Origin: SIG607 sp045533195
Lineage (GTDB): Bacteria > Bacillota > Clostridia > Oscillospirales > Acutalibacteraceae
DNA: 64,000 nucleotides
Direction of reading: 5' to 3'
Assembly (NCBI GenBank): GCA_045533195.1
Contig: JAZSHI010000007.1
Coordinates: 62,001 to 126,000 of the forward strand
The position numbers and the translations under genes are program-made. Numbering within the stretch: the stretch's first letter is position 1; every line of letters begins with the position of its first letter. This document shows, piece after piece, positions 16,669 through 25,070 of the stretch. The notes below the pieces were generated by a model that saw nothing but the letters and a program-made list of their open reading frames with translations, had not been told where the DNA came from and searched no databases.

Positions 16669-17586
16669 TCACTTTTTAAGGGTAAATAAAATATCCCCTA
16701 TTCGCTCTTTAATTTTATAGCTTTTCATATACTGCACATCAGAAAAAAACAAGCCCAAAGCAGAGAAAAACTTTTTGTTATTTAAAATTTCTTCACGTTT
16801 TTTCTGCATTTTGTAAAAGGCTTCAAAACCGCCGTAGGAAAGCAGAGCAGATGCCCCGTCAAGCTTTTCCTTAGCTATACCGAGTCTGTCCTTAGAAGCG
16901 GAATCAAGTCCCAAAGTATTAGAGGAATGTATTCTGTAAAGAATAAGAGGTTCATTTAGAAAATACAATCCCTCTTCACTTGCACTAAGTAAATTTACTT
17001 CCCAATCATGCGCAATAATAGATTTACTATAGCCTACAAATCTTTCCTTAAGCTCTTTTCTTATAACGGTGGCGCACCCCGGAGCAATATTACTGTGAAG
17101 TACCGTTTTAAAGGGAATTTTAATAAGCTCTCCCCTTTCGGTTCTTTTATTAATAAGTCCGTGATTAGAGGTGTTTTCCTCGCTTTTTAAATTTAATAAT
17201 TCATCATTTTCGTCAATATAATCAAAGGAGGAACAAAGGGATAAAATATCTCTCTTTTTTTCCATTACCGCAAGGGCTTTTTCTATTTTTCCTTTTTGCC
17301 ATATATCGTCTTGGTCACTTAGAAAAATATACTCACCCTGAGTTTTAGAAAGCGCCTTTAAAAAATTCTTTTTAAATCCTAAGTTCTCTTCGTTAACAAA
17401 AAGCCGCCAACCGAAAAGAGAATATTTTTCAATATACTCTTTAATAAAATCGGCGGTACCGTCACTGGAAGCATCATCACATATTATAACTTCATCGGGC
17501 ATAATATATTGAAGTCTTATTGAATCAAGCTGTTTTTCAATATATTTCATACCGTTATAGGTAGCCATAGCCACAGATACCTTCAT
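16669..17586 (-). CDS. Glycosyltransferase family 2
   Basis: 305 aa. It has the GT-A start VSVAMATYNGMKYIEKQLDSI, an EVIICDDASSDGT segment and a DxD-like LSDQDDIWQKG. Such enzymes add sugars to polysaccharide intermediates. Unlike the GT genes at 33-35 kb, it stands alone between trpS and mgtC, so its product is not known. It starts after GGAGG. Confidence 0.88.
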   Translation of the reverse strand: MKVSVAMATYNGMKYIEKQLDSIRLQYIMPDEVIICDDASSDGTADFIKEYIEKYSLFGWRLFVNEENLGFKKNFLKALSKTQGEYIFLSDQDDIWQKGKIEKALAVMEKKRDILSLCSSFDYIDENDELLNLKSEENTSNHGLINKRTERGELIKIPFKTVLHSNIAPGCATVIRKELKERFVGYSKSIIAHDWEVNLLSASEEGLYFLNEPLILYRIHSSNTLGLDSASKDRLGIAKEKLDGASALLSYGGFEAFYKMQKKREEILNNKKFFSALGLFFSDVQYMKSYKIKERIGDILFTLKK

Positions 17587-17647
17587 AGTTCCGCCTCCTT
17601 TATCCTTTATATTTTACCATAACTAAATAAAAAAGACAATAAAAATA

Positions 17648-17672
17648 AAAACGGTGAAAATCACCGTTTTTA
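17648..17672 (-). terminator. terminator after mgtC-like gene
   Basis: AAAACGGTGA pairs with TCACCGTTTT, followed on the minus strand by TTATTTTTATT. Confidence 0.8.
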
Positions 17673-18317
17673 CAACTTTTCTATTTTTTTGATATTAAAA
17701 TCTGTAATAAGGGAGGAAATTACAAGCTCCGCAGTATTTTCACTTGCCTCAACCACGTTCATTATAACGCTTCCGTCTTCTTCCTTGCTCATAGAAACAA
17801 CCTTAAAGGAACTGTCAGTAATATATCTGTAAACTGCGCTTACATCCCCGTCTTTTGCCATAAATATCTTTATTCTGCAAACCCTTTTATTAGCTCTTTT
17901 TTGGAGATAATTAGTAACAGGATGAAGCACAAGCATAGCGGAAATCATTAAAGCAACCATAATAAGTCCCGTAAAGTAATATCCTGCACCTACTATAAGA
18001 CCTAAACAGGCAGTAGCCCAGAGTCCTGCGGCGGTTGTAAGTCCTCTTATACGTTTGCCGTGAACAAGAATACAGCCTGCGCCCAAAAAACCTATACCGC
18101 TTACTACCTGAGCGCCTATCCTCATAACATCGCCGCCGAAATCAATATGCATAGCTTCGCTCATAATCATTACTCCTGCACTGCCGAGGCAAACTAAGAT
18201 ATGGGTGCGAAGTCCTGCATCGTGGTTTGTGCCAGCTCTCTCCAGTCCTATAATTCCGCCGAACACAAGAGCTAAAACAAGTCGTATAATTATTTCTATA
18301 TAATTTTCAGGAAGCAT
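17670..18317 (-). CDS. MgtC/SapB family membrane protein
   Basis: 215 aa. The conserved MgtC core is seen in RLVLALVFGGIIGLERAG, AGLRTHILVCLGSA and GFLGAGCILVHG, with four to five helices up to residue ~135 and a soluble C-terminal domain after that. Family members affect magnesium and phosphate homeostasis or virulence; the mechanism here is unknown. The GlpP gene ends 10 bp upstream. Confidence 0.88.
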   Translation of the reverse strand: MLPENYIEIIIRLVLALVFGGIIGLERAGTNHDAGLRTHILVCLGSAGVMIMSEAMHIDFGGDVMRIGAQVVSGIGFLGAGCILVHGKRIRGLTTAAGLWATACLGLIVGAGYYFTGLIMVALMISAMLVLHPVTNYLQKRANKRVCRIKIFMAKDGDVSAVYRYITDSSFKVVSMSKEEDGSVIMNVVEASENTAELVISSLITDFNIKKIEKL

Positions 18318-18327
18318 ATTTTATTCC

Positions 18328-18888
18328 TCACAAATACCAAAGTTCTTTTTTACCGGTAGATACGGCGGAAGCGCCGCTTGAAAGCGCTTCGGTTATTTCA
18401 GCCTTGCTTTCAATAAGTCCTCCCGCAATAACGGGAATACCTCGGGAGGCAAAACGGGATATAACCTTTCCTATTACACCGGGGATAATTTCAATAAAAT
18501 CGGGAGAAGAAACCGACAGCATTTCCTCAATACTTTCTATTCCCTGAGTATCAAGGGCGAAAAAGCGCTGTACGGTAATAAGTCCCATTTCCTTAGCCTG
18601 ACGAATAAGCTTTCCGCGTGTGCTTATAATTCCGTCAACACCAAGGTTTCTCAAATACTGTATGCCCGTCTTATCACTTGCTATTCCTTCTGCAAGGTCA
18701 ATATGCACAAGAATGTATTTGCCCGTTGCGTGAACCTTCTTTATTACATCTGCAATGGTCAGTAAATCAGCCTTCATATGACACAAAATTTCTGCAGGAG
18801 AAACCAGTGCTGCTTCCAACTCCTCAGCGTGTACGGTAGCGATAAGAGGGAAGCTATCAAGAAGATTTTTAAACTCGGTAAGTTCCAT
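18328..18888 (-). CDS. glpP: Glycerol-3-phosphate-responsive antiterminator GlpP
   Basis: 186 aa from ATG 18888, which follows a GAGGTGG site; an upstream GTG is part of that site. The TIM-barrel signature is clear: LVHIDLAEGIASDKTGI, GIISTR, AQRF..., EIIPGVIG and a final VIAGGLIESKAEI. GlpP binds glp mRNA leaders and prevents termination when glycerol-3-phosphate is present. No glpF, glpK or glpD is in the window, so its targets must lie elsewhere. Confidence 0.9.
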   Translation of the reverse strand: MELTEFKNLLDSFPLIATVHAEELEAALVSPAEILCHMKADLLTIADVIKKVHATGKYILVHIDLAEGIASDKTGIQYLRNLGVDGIISTRGKLIRQAKEMGLITVQRFFALDTQGIESIEEMLSVSSPDFIEIIPGVIGKVISRFASRGIPVIAGGLIESKAEITEALSSGASAVSTGKKELWYL

Positions 18889-18904
18889 TTTTACCACCTC
18901 AAAA

Positions 18905-18955
18905 AAATTAAAAGAAGACGCAAAAACTACAGGGTAACTGTAGCTTTTGCATCAC
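18905..18955 (-). terminator. terminator after mscL
   Basis: On the minus strand AAAAGCTACAG pairs with CTGTAGTTTTT across TTACC. Confidence 0.78.
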
Positions 18956-19012
18956 CAATACTCATTTAGCAAATCTATTTTAACACATATTTACTTTTAT
19001 GTCAATTAGTAA

Positions 19013-19462
19013 TTAGTCTTTCTTTAAGCTGTCGCGAATTTCCCTAAGTAAAGAAATTTCGTCTTCAACCGGCTCAGCAGGAGCCTCTTCAACAACCTCT
19101 TCCTTTTTATGACGAAGCGCTTCTAATTTCTTTTGAGCATTCATCATTATTCTAAGTACAACAAAAATGCAAAAGGCAATGATTATAAAATCTACAATTG
19201 CCTGAAGGAATATACCATATTCAACGGCAACTCCGGGGTCAATTACCTCCCCTGCTTCGTCAAGAATTTCGGGTTTTAATACCCATTTTAGAGCTTCAAG
19301 ACTGTTCTGTCCTGTAAGAAGAACAATAAATGGAGTAATTATGTTGTTAACAAGAGCATTGATAATTTCCTTGAAAGCAGCACCGATAACAACACCGACT
19401 GCCATATCGAGCACGTTGCCCTTCATAGCAAATTCTTTAAAATCGTGGAAAAACTTTTTCAT
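19013..19462 (-). CDS. mscL: Large-conductance mechanosensitive channel
   Basis: 149 aa. The first helix has the pore pattern FAMKGNVLDMAVGVVIGAAF, followed by the second membrane segment AIVDFIIIAFCIFVVLRIM. Between them is a periplasmic loop. The acidic C-terminal tail (EEVVEEAPAEPVEDE) ends in a helix. MscL opens under membrane tension to release solutes. Confidence 0.96.
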   Translation of the reverse strand: MKKFFHDFKEFAMKGNVLDMAVGVVIGAAFKEIINALVNNIITPFIVLLTGQNSLEALKWVLKPEILDEAGEVIDPGVAVEYGIFLQAIVDFIIIAFCIFVVLRIMMNAQKKLEALRHKKEEVVEEAPAEPVEDEISLLREIRDSLKKD

Positions 19463-19619
19463 CCCTTTTTCTCCTTTATTTTAACTTTTGTTTCCAATAT
19501 TGTAACATAATACAATAAAAAAATCAACATTATCTTTGCTTTTTTAATACGGTGTGTATTATCCTGAAAAAGTTTATTTTATACGTCACCAAAGGAAGAG
19601 TTTTCCGTCTTATACAACT

Positions 19620-19682
19620 AATTTCGCCTTATCCATTCGAAGTACGGCGAAGCTTTTCCAGATGATTTTCGAAATCATCAAC
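19620..19682. repeat. Short hairpin-rich segment in 19463-19770
   Basis: TTCGCC (19623-19628) pairs with GGCGAA (19646-19651), and GATGATTT (19661-19668) pairs with AAATCATC across TCG. No gene is seen in the surrounding ~300 bp; the rest is AT-rich. It may be an old element or an unrecognised structured RNA. Confidence 0.35.
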
Positions 19683-19784
19683 AATGTTAATTTTATCATG
19701 ATTTATTATTTATAGCAATTGCAAAACAATTGAAAATATATTGCAAAAATTAACATAATTTTGTATAATGATATCGGTAATTAA

Positions 19785-20012
19785 GATGAAAGTCAAAATC
19801 ATTTAAACAGACTTTTTTAAAGAATCTACAGGAACTACTCTTTGGGATTACGTAACATTAAAACGTTTAGTCCTTGCTAAAGAAAATTGGCTATTGGCGA
19901 AAAATCTACTAAAGTTTACCGTGATTCAGACTTTAACGATTATGCGACCTTTTTCAGAGCATATAAAAAGCATTTCGGCAATTCTCCCAAATCAGCAAAA
20001 GCAAAAATTTAA
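19785..20012 (+). pseudogene. AraC-family regulator fragment, frameshifted
   Basis: Reading three frames in turn restores an AraC C-terminal domain: HLNRLF at 19800, then KESTGTTLWDYVTLKRLVLA and LAIGEKSTKVYRDSDFND-YATFFRAYKKHFGNSPKS, ending at TAA 20010-20012. The first break is an extra T in the T run at 19813-19818, and the second is a lost base near 19885. Only the second half of the HTH domain remains; upstream sequence is not recognisable. It is a relic. Confidence 0.72.
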
Positions 20013-20057
20013 TAATTTAACCTTAATTTTTGGAATAATATATACGGAGGTATTTTT

Positions 20058-20636
20058 ATGAGAATATGTGTTTACGGAGCTGCGTCTCCTACTATAGATG
20101 AAAAATATAAAGAAATAACCTACGAACTTGGAAAGGCTTTGGCAAAACGAGGACACAATCTTGTTTTCGGCGGCGGCGGCAACGGACTTATGGGTGCCGT
20201 CGCAAAAGGCGTAAAGGCTGAAAAAGGGCACATTATAGGTGTAATCCCAAAATTCTTTGATAACGAAGATATTGAAGCAATTTGCGATTTTTGTGATGAG
20301 CTTATTACCCCTGATACAATGAGGGAGAGAAAACAAATTATGGAGGACACCGCCGACGCATTTATAGTTGTCCCGGGCGGTATTGGAACCTATGAGGAAT
20401 TTTTCGAAATTCTCACCTTAAAACAGCTTTGCCGTCATACAAAGCCTATTGCGGTATATAATATAGACGGCTACTACGACAGCCTTTTTACCGTTATGAA
20501 TGAAGCCATTAATAAAAATTTCATAAAGAAAAACTGCCTTAACCTGTTTAAACTTACAGATAACACCGAAGAGCTTTTCACATATATCGAAAATGATAAA
20601 CTGCAATATACGGTGAAAGACTTAAAAGAAGGTTAA
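20058..20636 (+). CDS. LOG family Rossmann-fold protein (TIGR00730)
   Basis: 192 aa. The family motif is PGGIGTYEEFFE near residue 107-118, preceded by GGGGNGLMGAVA. LOG proteins are cytokinin-riboside-5'-monophosphate phosphoribohydrolases in plants; in bacteria they cleave AMP-type nucleotides in some cases. The gene has a GGAGG site and stands alone. Confidence 0.85.
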   Translation: MRICVYGAASPTIDEKYKEITYELGKALAKRGHNLVFGGGGNGLMGAVAKGVKAEKGHIIGVIPKFFDNEDIEAICDFCDELITPDTMRERKQIMEDTADAFIVVPGGIGTYEEFFEILTLKQLCRHTKPIAVYNIDGYYDSLFTVMNEAINKNFIKKNCLNLFKLTDNTEELFTYIENDKLQYTVKDLKEG

Positions 20637-20694
20637 AAAAATCAAGCAAGACCTCTCCAATACAAAAAACACATAAATAAAATCAAATAATTAC

Positions 20695-20732
20695 TAAAAA
20701 TGCGCATCACTTTATGCTGATGCGCATTTTTT
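20695..20732. terminator. bidirectional terminator between LOG and GNAT genes
   Basis: AAAAATGCGCATCA pairs with TGATGCGCATTTTTT around CTTTATGC; both strands have T runs, and the two genes converge here. Confidence 0.88.
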
Positions 20733-20733
20733 G

Positions 20734-21198
20734 TCACAGTATAAGCTCCATACATATTTTTTGCTCATTCATTCCACAGGCTTTATAAAAGCCCACTGCA
20801 GACGGATTACAGCTCCACACGTTAAGGGTTAAATTATAGCATCCCTTTTCTTTCGCAAGTTTAACGGCAGCCTCATACAACTCTTTACCTATATGCTTTC
20901 CCCGCATTTTTTCATCGACGCATAGGTCGTCAATATACAATGTTTTTACATCCGTAAGCACATTACTGTTTTCCTGCCTTTTAAAAACGCAAAAGCAGTA
21001 TCCCATAACTTCATCCTCTTGGTTAACCGAAACAAGTATAGGACGTTCTTCATCATTTAACATTTCTTTTAACTGGGCATCATTATACTTTCTGCCTATT
21101 TTAAAAATGTCAGGTCTGCCACTGTGATGCACTAAATCAACTTGTGAAAGTAAATCTCCGATTTTTGTTATGTCTTTTTCTTTTGCTTTTCTTATCAT
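20734..21198 (-). CDS. GNAT family N-acetyltransferase
   Basis: 154 aa from ATG 21198, which follows AGAGGTG; the longer frame would overlap tyrA. The acetyl-CoA-binding motif is DLCVDEKMRGKHIGKELYEAAV, followed by LTLNVWSCNPSAVGFYKACGM. The substrate is not evident. It begins 10 bp after tyrA and is probably cotranscribed. Confidence 0.88.
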   Translation of the reverse strand: MIRKAKEKDITKIGDLLSQVDLVHHSGRPDIFKIGRKYNDAQLKEMLNDEERPILVSVNQEDEVMGYCFCVFKRQENSNVLTDVKTLYIDDLCVDEKMRGKHIGKELYEAAVKLAKEKGCYNLTLNVWSCNPSAVGFYKACGMNEQKICMELIL

Positions 21199-21208
21199 TT
21201 CGCACCTC

Positions 21209-22066
21209 TTATTTTTTATCGAACAATGCACGTCTTTCTGTAGAATGACGCATAATATTTCTCATTCCTTCTATATCCTCTGTTTCCAGCATAGACTTCA
21301 ATTCGCTGAATTTATTTATAAATAAATCCATTTGTTCTAAAAGCGCAGTTTTATTTTCTACAAACAGTTCACTCCACATAAGGTCATTAATACGGGCTAT
21401 ACGGGTAAGATCCCTGAAAGAGTCTCCTGTAAATTTTTCCATATTTTCTTTATCGTTACAGGTCATCAACGTAATGGCAATACAATGTGTAAGCTGTGAA
21501 AGAAAACCTATCATCTCATCGTGTTCTTTCGGTGAAAGAGCAGTAACGTTTGAAAAGCCTAAAAGCCTTCCAAGTTCCATACAAGTATTTATGGCTTCTT
21601 GTGTGTTTTTTTCGGTAGGAGTTACAATGTAGTTGGCTCCGACAAACATTGTGTCGGTGCTGTTTTCCACACCGGAGACCTCACGTCCTGCCATAGGGTG
21701 AGCCGCAATAAACTCACAGTCGGAACGAAGATTTTTTTGAATTTTATAGACAATACTTCCTTTAACACCCGTTACGTCGGTAATTATTGCCCCGCTTTTT
21801 AAAAGACTCTGATTATTTTCTATCCATTCCACGAATACATGGGGATATAGCGCAAATATCACCAAATCTGCTTCGCCTATAATTTTTTCATCAAGCTGTA
21901 CGGAACCCTCATCAATTATATTTTGTTCCACAGCATAGTCAATAGAACTTTGCTCTTTAGTTATTGCACTTATGTGAAAGCCGAACCTTTTGAGTGCTCT
22001 TGCATAGCTTCCGCCTAAAAGTCCCAGACCGACTATCAATATCTTTTTGCTTACGTCAACTATCAT
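21209..22066 (-). CDS. tyrA: Prephenate dehydrogenase
   Basis: 285 aa from ATG 22066 (GGCGG site at suitable distance; a TTG at 22081 overlaps that site). The NAD-binding motif is VGLGLLGGSYARALKRFG. The catalytic region shows FIAAHPMAGREVSGVENS and a helical C-terminal domain with QLTHCIA. It turns prephenate into 4-hydroxyphenylpyruvate for tyrosine synthesis. No ACT domain is present, so feedback inhibition may differ from longer enzymes. Confidence 0.92.
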   Translation of the reverse strand: MIVDVSKKILIVGLGLLGGSYARALKRFGFHISAITKEQSSIDYAVEQNIIDEGSVQLDEKIIGEADLVIFALYPHVFVEWIENNQSLLKSGAIITDVTGVKGSIVYKIQKNLRSDCEFIAAHPMAGREVSGVENSTDTMFVGANYIVTPTEKNTQEAINTCMELGRLLGFSNVTALSPKEHDEMIGFLSQLTHCIAITLMTCNDKENMEKFTGDSFRDLTRIARINDLMWSELFVENKTALLEQMDLFINKFSELKSMLETEDIEGMRNIMRHSTERRALFDKK

Positions 22067-22145
22067 ATAAAATACCGCCAATAAAATTCATTTTTATTAC
22101 TATATCACTTTAAAGCGCTAAAGTCAATAGTGATTTTAGAACATC

Positions 22146-22174
22146 TTGACAAACGGTATTTTCAGATTTATTAT
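22146..22174 (+). promoter_or_regulatory. promoter of the MATE gene
   Basis: TTGACA (22146-22151) and TATTAT (22169-22174) with a 17-bp spacer, about 50 bp before the start codon. Confidence 0.7.
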
Positions 22175-22223
22175 ATTTCCATAGATAATATTTTAAAATC
22201 TTAGCTTTTCATTAGGAGAAAAA

Positions 22224-23603
22224 ATGCGAAATTTACTGGAAAAAGATAAATCCTTTTACAAAAAGGTTGCCAAAATAGCTATCCCTATAGCTCTTCAAGG
22301 ACTAATTACCACAGGCGTTAATATGATGGATACAATTATGGTGGGCGCTGTGGGTGAAACCGAGCTTTCGGCTGTTTCTCTTGCTAACCAATTCATAACC
22401 ATTTTTCATATTTTCTGTATGGGAATAGGTATGGGCGCATCTGTGCTTGTTGCAAGATATTACGGTATGAACGATAAAAATTCCCTTAAGAAGACCGTTT
22501 CAATAATGCTGAAGCTCTGTCTTATTATGGCGCTTATTTTCTGTGTTTTCACCGCTTTTTCACCGCGAGCTATAATGAAAATATATACGGTTGAGGAAAA
22601 TATAATCTCCCTTGGTATTGATTATCTTAGATACTCGATATTTACATATTTTCTTTTAGGTCTTTCTCTCACTTGCACGATAGTGCTCAGAAACGTAGGA
22701 CAGGTTAAAATTCCTCTTTATACGTCAATTGCCTCTTTCTTTATAAATGTCGGCGCTAATTATGTGTTTATTTTCGGTTTTAAACCGCTTCATATAAATA
22801 AAATGGGCGTTGCCGGTGCCGCAATAGGCACTTTGGTTGCAAGAATTTTCGAATTTGCAATAATTTGCGGTTATCTTTTCTTTAAGGATAAAGAAATAGG
22901 ATTTAGAATAAAGCACCTTTTTAAGCCTGTAGGTGCGCTGTGGAGAGAGTATATCCGTATAAGTATTCCCGTGCTCATAAGTGATGCTATACTGGCTTTT
23001 GGCAATAACTCTGTAGCAATGGTTATCGGAAGACTTGGTGAAAGCTTCGTTGCAGCAAATGCCGTAACCGCCGTAGCACAGCAGCTAAGCTCGGTTATGA
23101 TTCAGGGCTTTTCTCAGGCAGGCGCAATTATTACGGGTTATACTCTGGGAGAGGGCGATAGAGATAAAGCTAACCGCCAAGGCTACTCCTTTCTGCTTAT
23201 CGGCGGAATTTTCGGCATAGTTGCCGCACTTATAATAACAGTTATCTCCGCACCGCTTATTTCTGCCTATAACCTTTCAGAAGAAACAAAACTTCTTGCA
23301 AGAGAATTAATGCTTTCTATTAGTATTATAATAGTTTTTCAGGCAACCAATAGTATTATGACAAAGGGTGTGCTTCGCGGTGGCGGTGACACAAAAGTGC
23401 TTATGCTTGCCGATAACATATTCCTTTGGATAGCTTCAATTCCGTTAGGGATACTGGCAGGTCTCGTTTTGCATCTTCCTGCCTTTTGGATATATTTTGC
23501 CCTTAAAATCGATCAGGTTTTAAAAGCCTTCTGGTGCGTAATCAGACTAAGAAGCGGCAAATGGATAAAGAAAATCAAAAGCGAAGCTGAACTGACAAAG
23601 TAA
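22224..23603 (+). CDS. MATE family efflux transporter
   Basis: 459 aa with about twelve hydrophobic helices. The MATE start pattern IPIALQGLITTGVNMMDTIMVG and the mid-protein ISIPVLISDAILAFGNN are both present, plus FQATNSIMTKGVLRGGGDT in helix 10-11. Such proteins export drugs or metabolites with Na+ or H+ gradient. Substrate unknown. It is a single-gene unit with its own promoter and terminator. Confidence 0.92.
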   Translation: MRNLLEKDKSFYKKVAKIAIPIALQGLITTGVNMMDTIMVGAVGETELSAVSLANQFITIFHIFCMGIGMGASVLVARYYGMNDKNSLKKTVSIMLKLCLIMALIFCVFTAFSPRAIMKIYTVEENIISLGIDYLRYSIFTYFLLGLSLTCTIVLRNVGQVKIPLYTSIASFFINVGANYVFIFGFKPLHINKMGVAGAAIGTLVARIFEFAIICGYLFFKDKEIGFRIKHLFKPVGALWREYIRISIPVLISDAILAFGNNSVAMVIGRLGESFVAANAVTAVAQQLSSVMIQGFSQAGAIITGYTLGEGDRDKANRQGYSFLLIGGIFGIVAALIITVISAPLISAYNLSEETKLLARELMLSISIIIVFQATNSIMTKGVLRGGGDTKVLMLADNIFLWIASIPLGILAGLVLHLPAFWIYFALKIDQVLKAFWCVIRLRSGKWIKKIKSEAELTK

Positions 23604-23611
23604 TGACGTAA

Positions 23612-23641
23612 AGGGAACGAAAAATAAACGTTCCCTTTAAA
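23612..23641 (+). terminator. terminator after MATE gene
   Basis: AAAGGGAACG pairs with CGTTCCCTTT around AAAAATAAA. Confidence 0.78.
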
Positions 23642-23655
23642 AATTAATCATCCTA

Positions 23656-23684
23656 TTGACAAAAACAAAAAACTTTAGTATAAT
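23656..23684 (+). promoter_or_regulatory. promoter of tRNA-Pro
   Basis: TTGACA (23656-23661) and TATAAT (23679-23684) spaced by 17 bp, a fully consensus promoter 45 bp upstream of the tRNA. Confidence 0.8.
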
Positions 23685-23728
23685 AAACCTCGCTGTGAAA
23701 ATTCCCGCATAGCCAATCAAATATATTT

Positions 23729-23804
23729 CCGGGTGTAGCGCAGTTGGTAGCGCGCCTGCTTTGGGAGCAGGATGCCGCAGGTTCGAATCCTGTCACTCGG
23801 ACCA
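23729..23804 (+). tRNA. tRNA-Pro (anticodon UGG)
   Basis: 76 nt with encoded CCA. The cloverleaf folds fully: acceptor CCGGGTG/CACTCGG with discriminator A, D arm GCGC/GCGC, anticodon stem CCTGC/GCAGG with loop TTTGGGA (anticodon TGG), variable ATGCC, and T arm GCAGG-TTCGAAT-CCTGT. A consensus promoter precedes it and a hairpin terminator follows. Confidence 0.97.
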
Positions 23805-23828
23805 AAACTGCGGATTCGTCCGCATACG

Positions 23829-23863
23829 AAAGCCGCAAAGTAGGGATACTTTGCGGCTTTTTA
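23829..23863 (+). terminator. terminator after tRNA-Pro
   Basis: AAGCCGCAAAGT pairs with ACTTTGCGGCTT around AGGGAT, then TTT. Confidence 0.85.
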
Positions 23864-23887
23864 AATAACAGAAGGAGCATTCTGATT

Positions 23888-24541
23888 ATGAAAGTAATTG
23901 TTTTTAAAATTCATATGTGCGGTATGTCCGATAGAACTATATCACGCAAAATAATGATTGATAAACCTTTTAAAACCATCACAAAATTTCTAAATGTATC
24001 TTATTGTTCAAAAAACAACATATCTACCATAGGTAACTTAATATCCCATATAAAAGAATCGGACAATGGTCTATTTGATTTATTGGGTGAATTTGGCATT
24101 GAGAATTTCAATGTTGAAAACATATACATTAAACATAAAGGTTACCTTATCGGATTACAAGAAGACAAATCTCTTTCCGATATTTTTACATATTTCAAAA
24201 AAAATATACTGGAATTTGATTACATATATGTTGCTGGCGGAGCCTCGAAAGAATATTATGGCTACAAATTTATCGTACACCCTAAGGAAGATATTCATAA
24301 ATACACACCACATGTTCATGTTAAAAAAGATAATATTGCTCCGCGATATTACATAAAAACGTTTGAACGTTTTGAAGACGATAAATATCTTAGAGAACAT
24401 GATCGTGATGAAAAGAAAATTATTATTCCGTTTTTAGAGAAAAACAAGAAGTGGCTTTGGAAAGAGTGGGATATGTATATGAACGGATACACTCCACCAA
24501 TCGTAACTGAGTCAGGAAAACAATATTGCAAGGAAACATAA
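23888..24541 (+). CDS. Hypothetical protein downstream of tRNA-Pro
   Basis: 217 aa from the ATG at 23888, which follows AGAAGGAG. I do not recognise the family. It has no membrane segment or signal. Visible landmarks are an N-terminal IVFKIHMCGMSDRT, a middle VAGGASKEYYGYKFIVHPKED, a histidine block HKYTPHVHVKKDN at about 139-151 and a tryptophan-rich KKWLWKEWDMYMNGYTPP near the C-terminus. The HVHV block loosely recalls the histidines of DUF4160, but the rest does not align. Base composition looks more AT-rich than the neighbours, and the position next to a tRNA suggests acquired DNA. Confidence 0.6.
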   Translation: MKVIVFKIHMCGMSDRTISRKIMIDKPFKTITKFLNVSYCSKNNISTIGNLISHIKESDNGLFDLLGEFGIENFNVENIYIKHKGYLIGLQEDKSLSDIFTYFKKNILEFDYIYVAGGASKEYYGYKFIVHPKEDIHKYTPHVHVKKDNIAPRYYIKTFERFEDDKYLREHDRDEKKIIIPFLEKNKKWLWKEWDMYMNGYTPPIVTESGKQYCKET

Positions 24542-24567
24542 TTTCTTTTCTTTGTTTACTCCCCACC

Positions 24568-24605
24568 AACCATTGAGGGCGCCTTAGTCGGCGCCCTCTT
24601 TTTGT
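24568..24605 (+). terminator. terminator after the hypothetical gene
   Basis: GAGGGCGCC pairs with GGCGCCCTC around TTAGTC, followed by TTTTTG. Strong. Confidence 0.88.
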
Positions 24606-24657
24606 TTTGCTTTTTCTTGTGCGCTCTCCGCTTTCTTTTCGGTGATCATATCAGCGA

Positions 24658-25070
24658 TTAGATTTGTTCGGCGTGTTTTTCAAGATCTGCAATAATTTTA
24701 TTGAATCTTTCTTCGTTTCTTACAAAATCAAATCGCTTATCTTCTAACGCTTTCAATCTGAGATTACAAGCATTACCTTTATAATTTTTAGAAGTATTTG
24801 CTTTTGTATGCTTCATACGATTTTACCATTGGTGCTGTGTAATTCATATCTTTTAGAGTTGCTTCGATAATTGCATACCGGCAGCTTTCTTCAAGCGCTT
24901 TCAAAGTATTCTCTACATCATTCAGCGCTGCATACTCCAAAGCAATGCCACGATAATAGTATGAAATATCAAACGCGTAAAATCCAACTTTATCATCCGA
25001 ATACAAGCGTTTAAGTATATCGATTGCAAAGGTATGAGTTTTTTGCTCATCAGGTTTGGTGTTAATTGCA
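24658..25070 (-). pseudogene. C-terminal relic of an XRE/TPR-type regulator
   Basis: On the minus strand a frame beginning near 25070, inside the end of the TipAS gene, encodes TKPDEQKTHTFAIDILKRL, SDDKVGFYAFDISYYYRGIA and NDVENTLKALEESCRYAI, the TPR-like tail common in clostridial HTH regulators. The frame breaks near 24800 (one extra A in AAAA) and continues as ANTSKNYKGNACNLRLKALED and EERFNKIIADLEKHAEQI to TAA at 24658. The N-terminal HTH and first repeats are absent. It is a truncated, frameshifted remnant. Confidence 0.68.
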
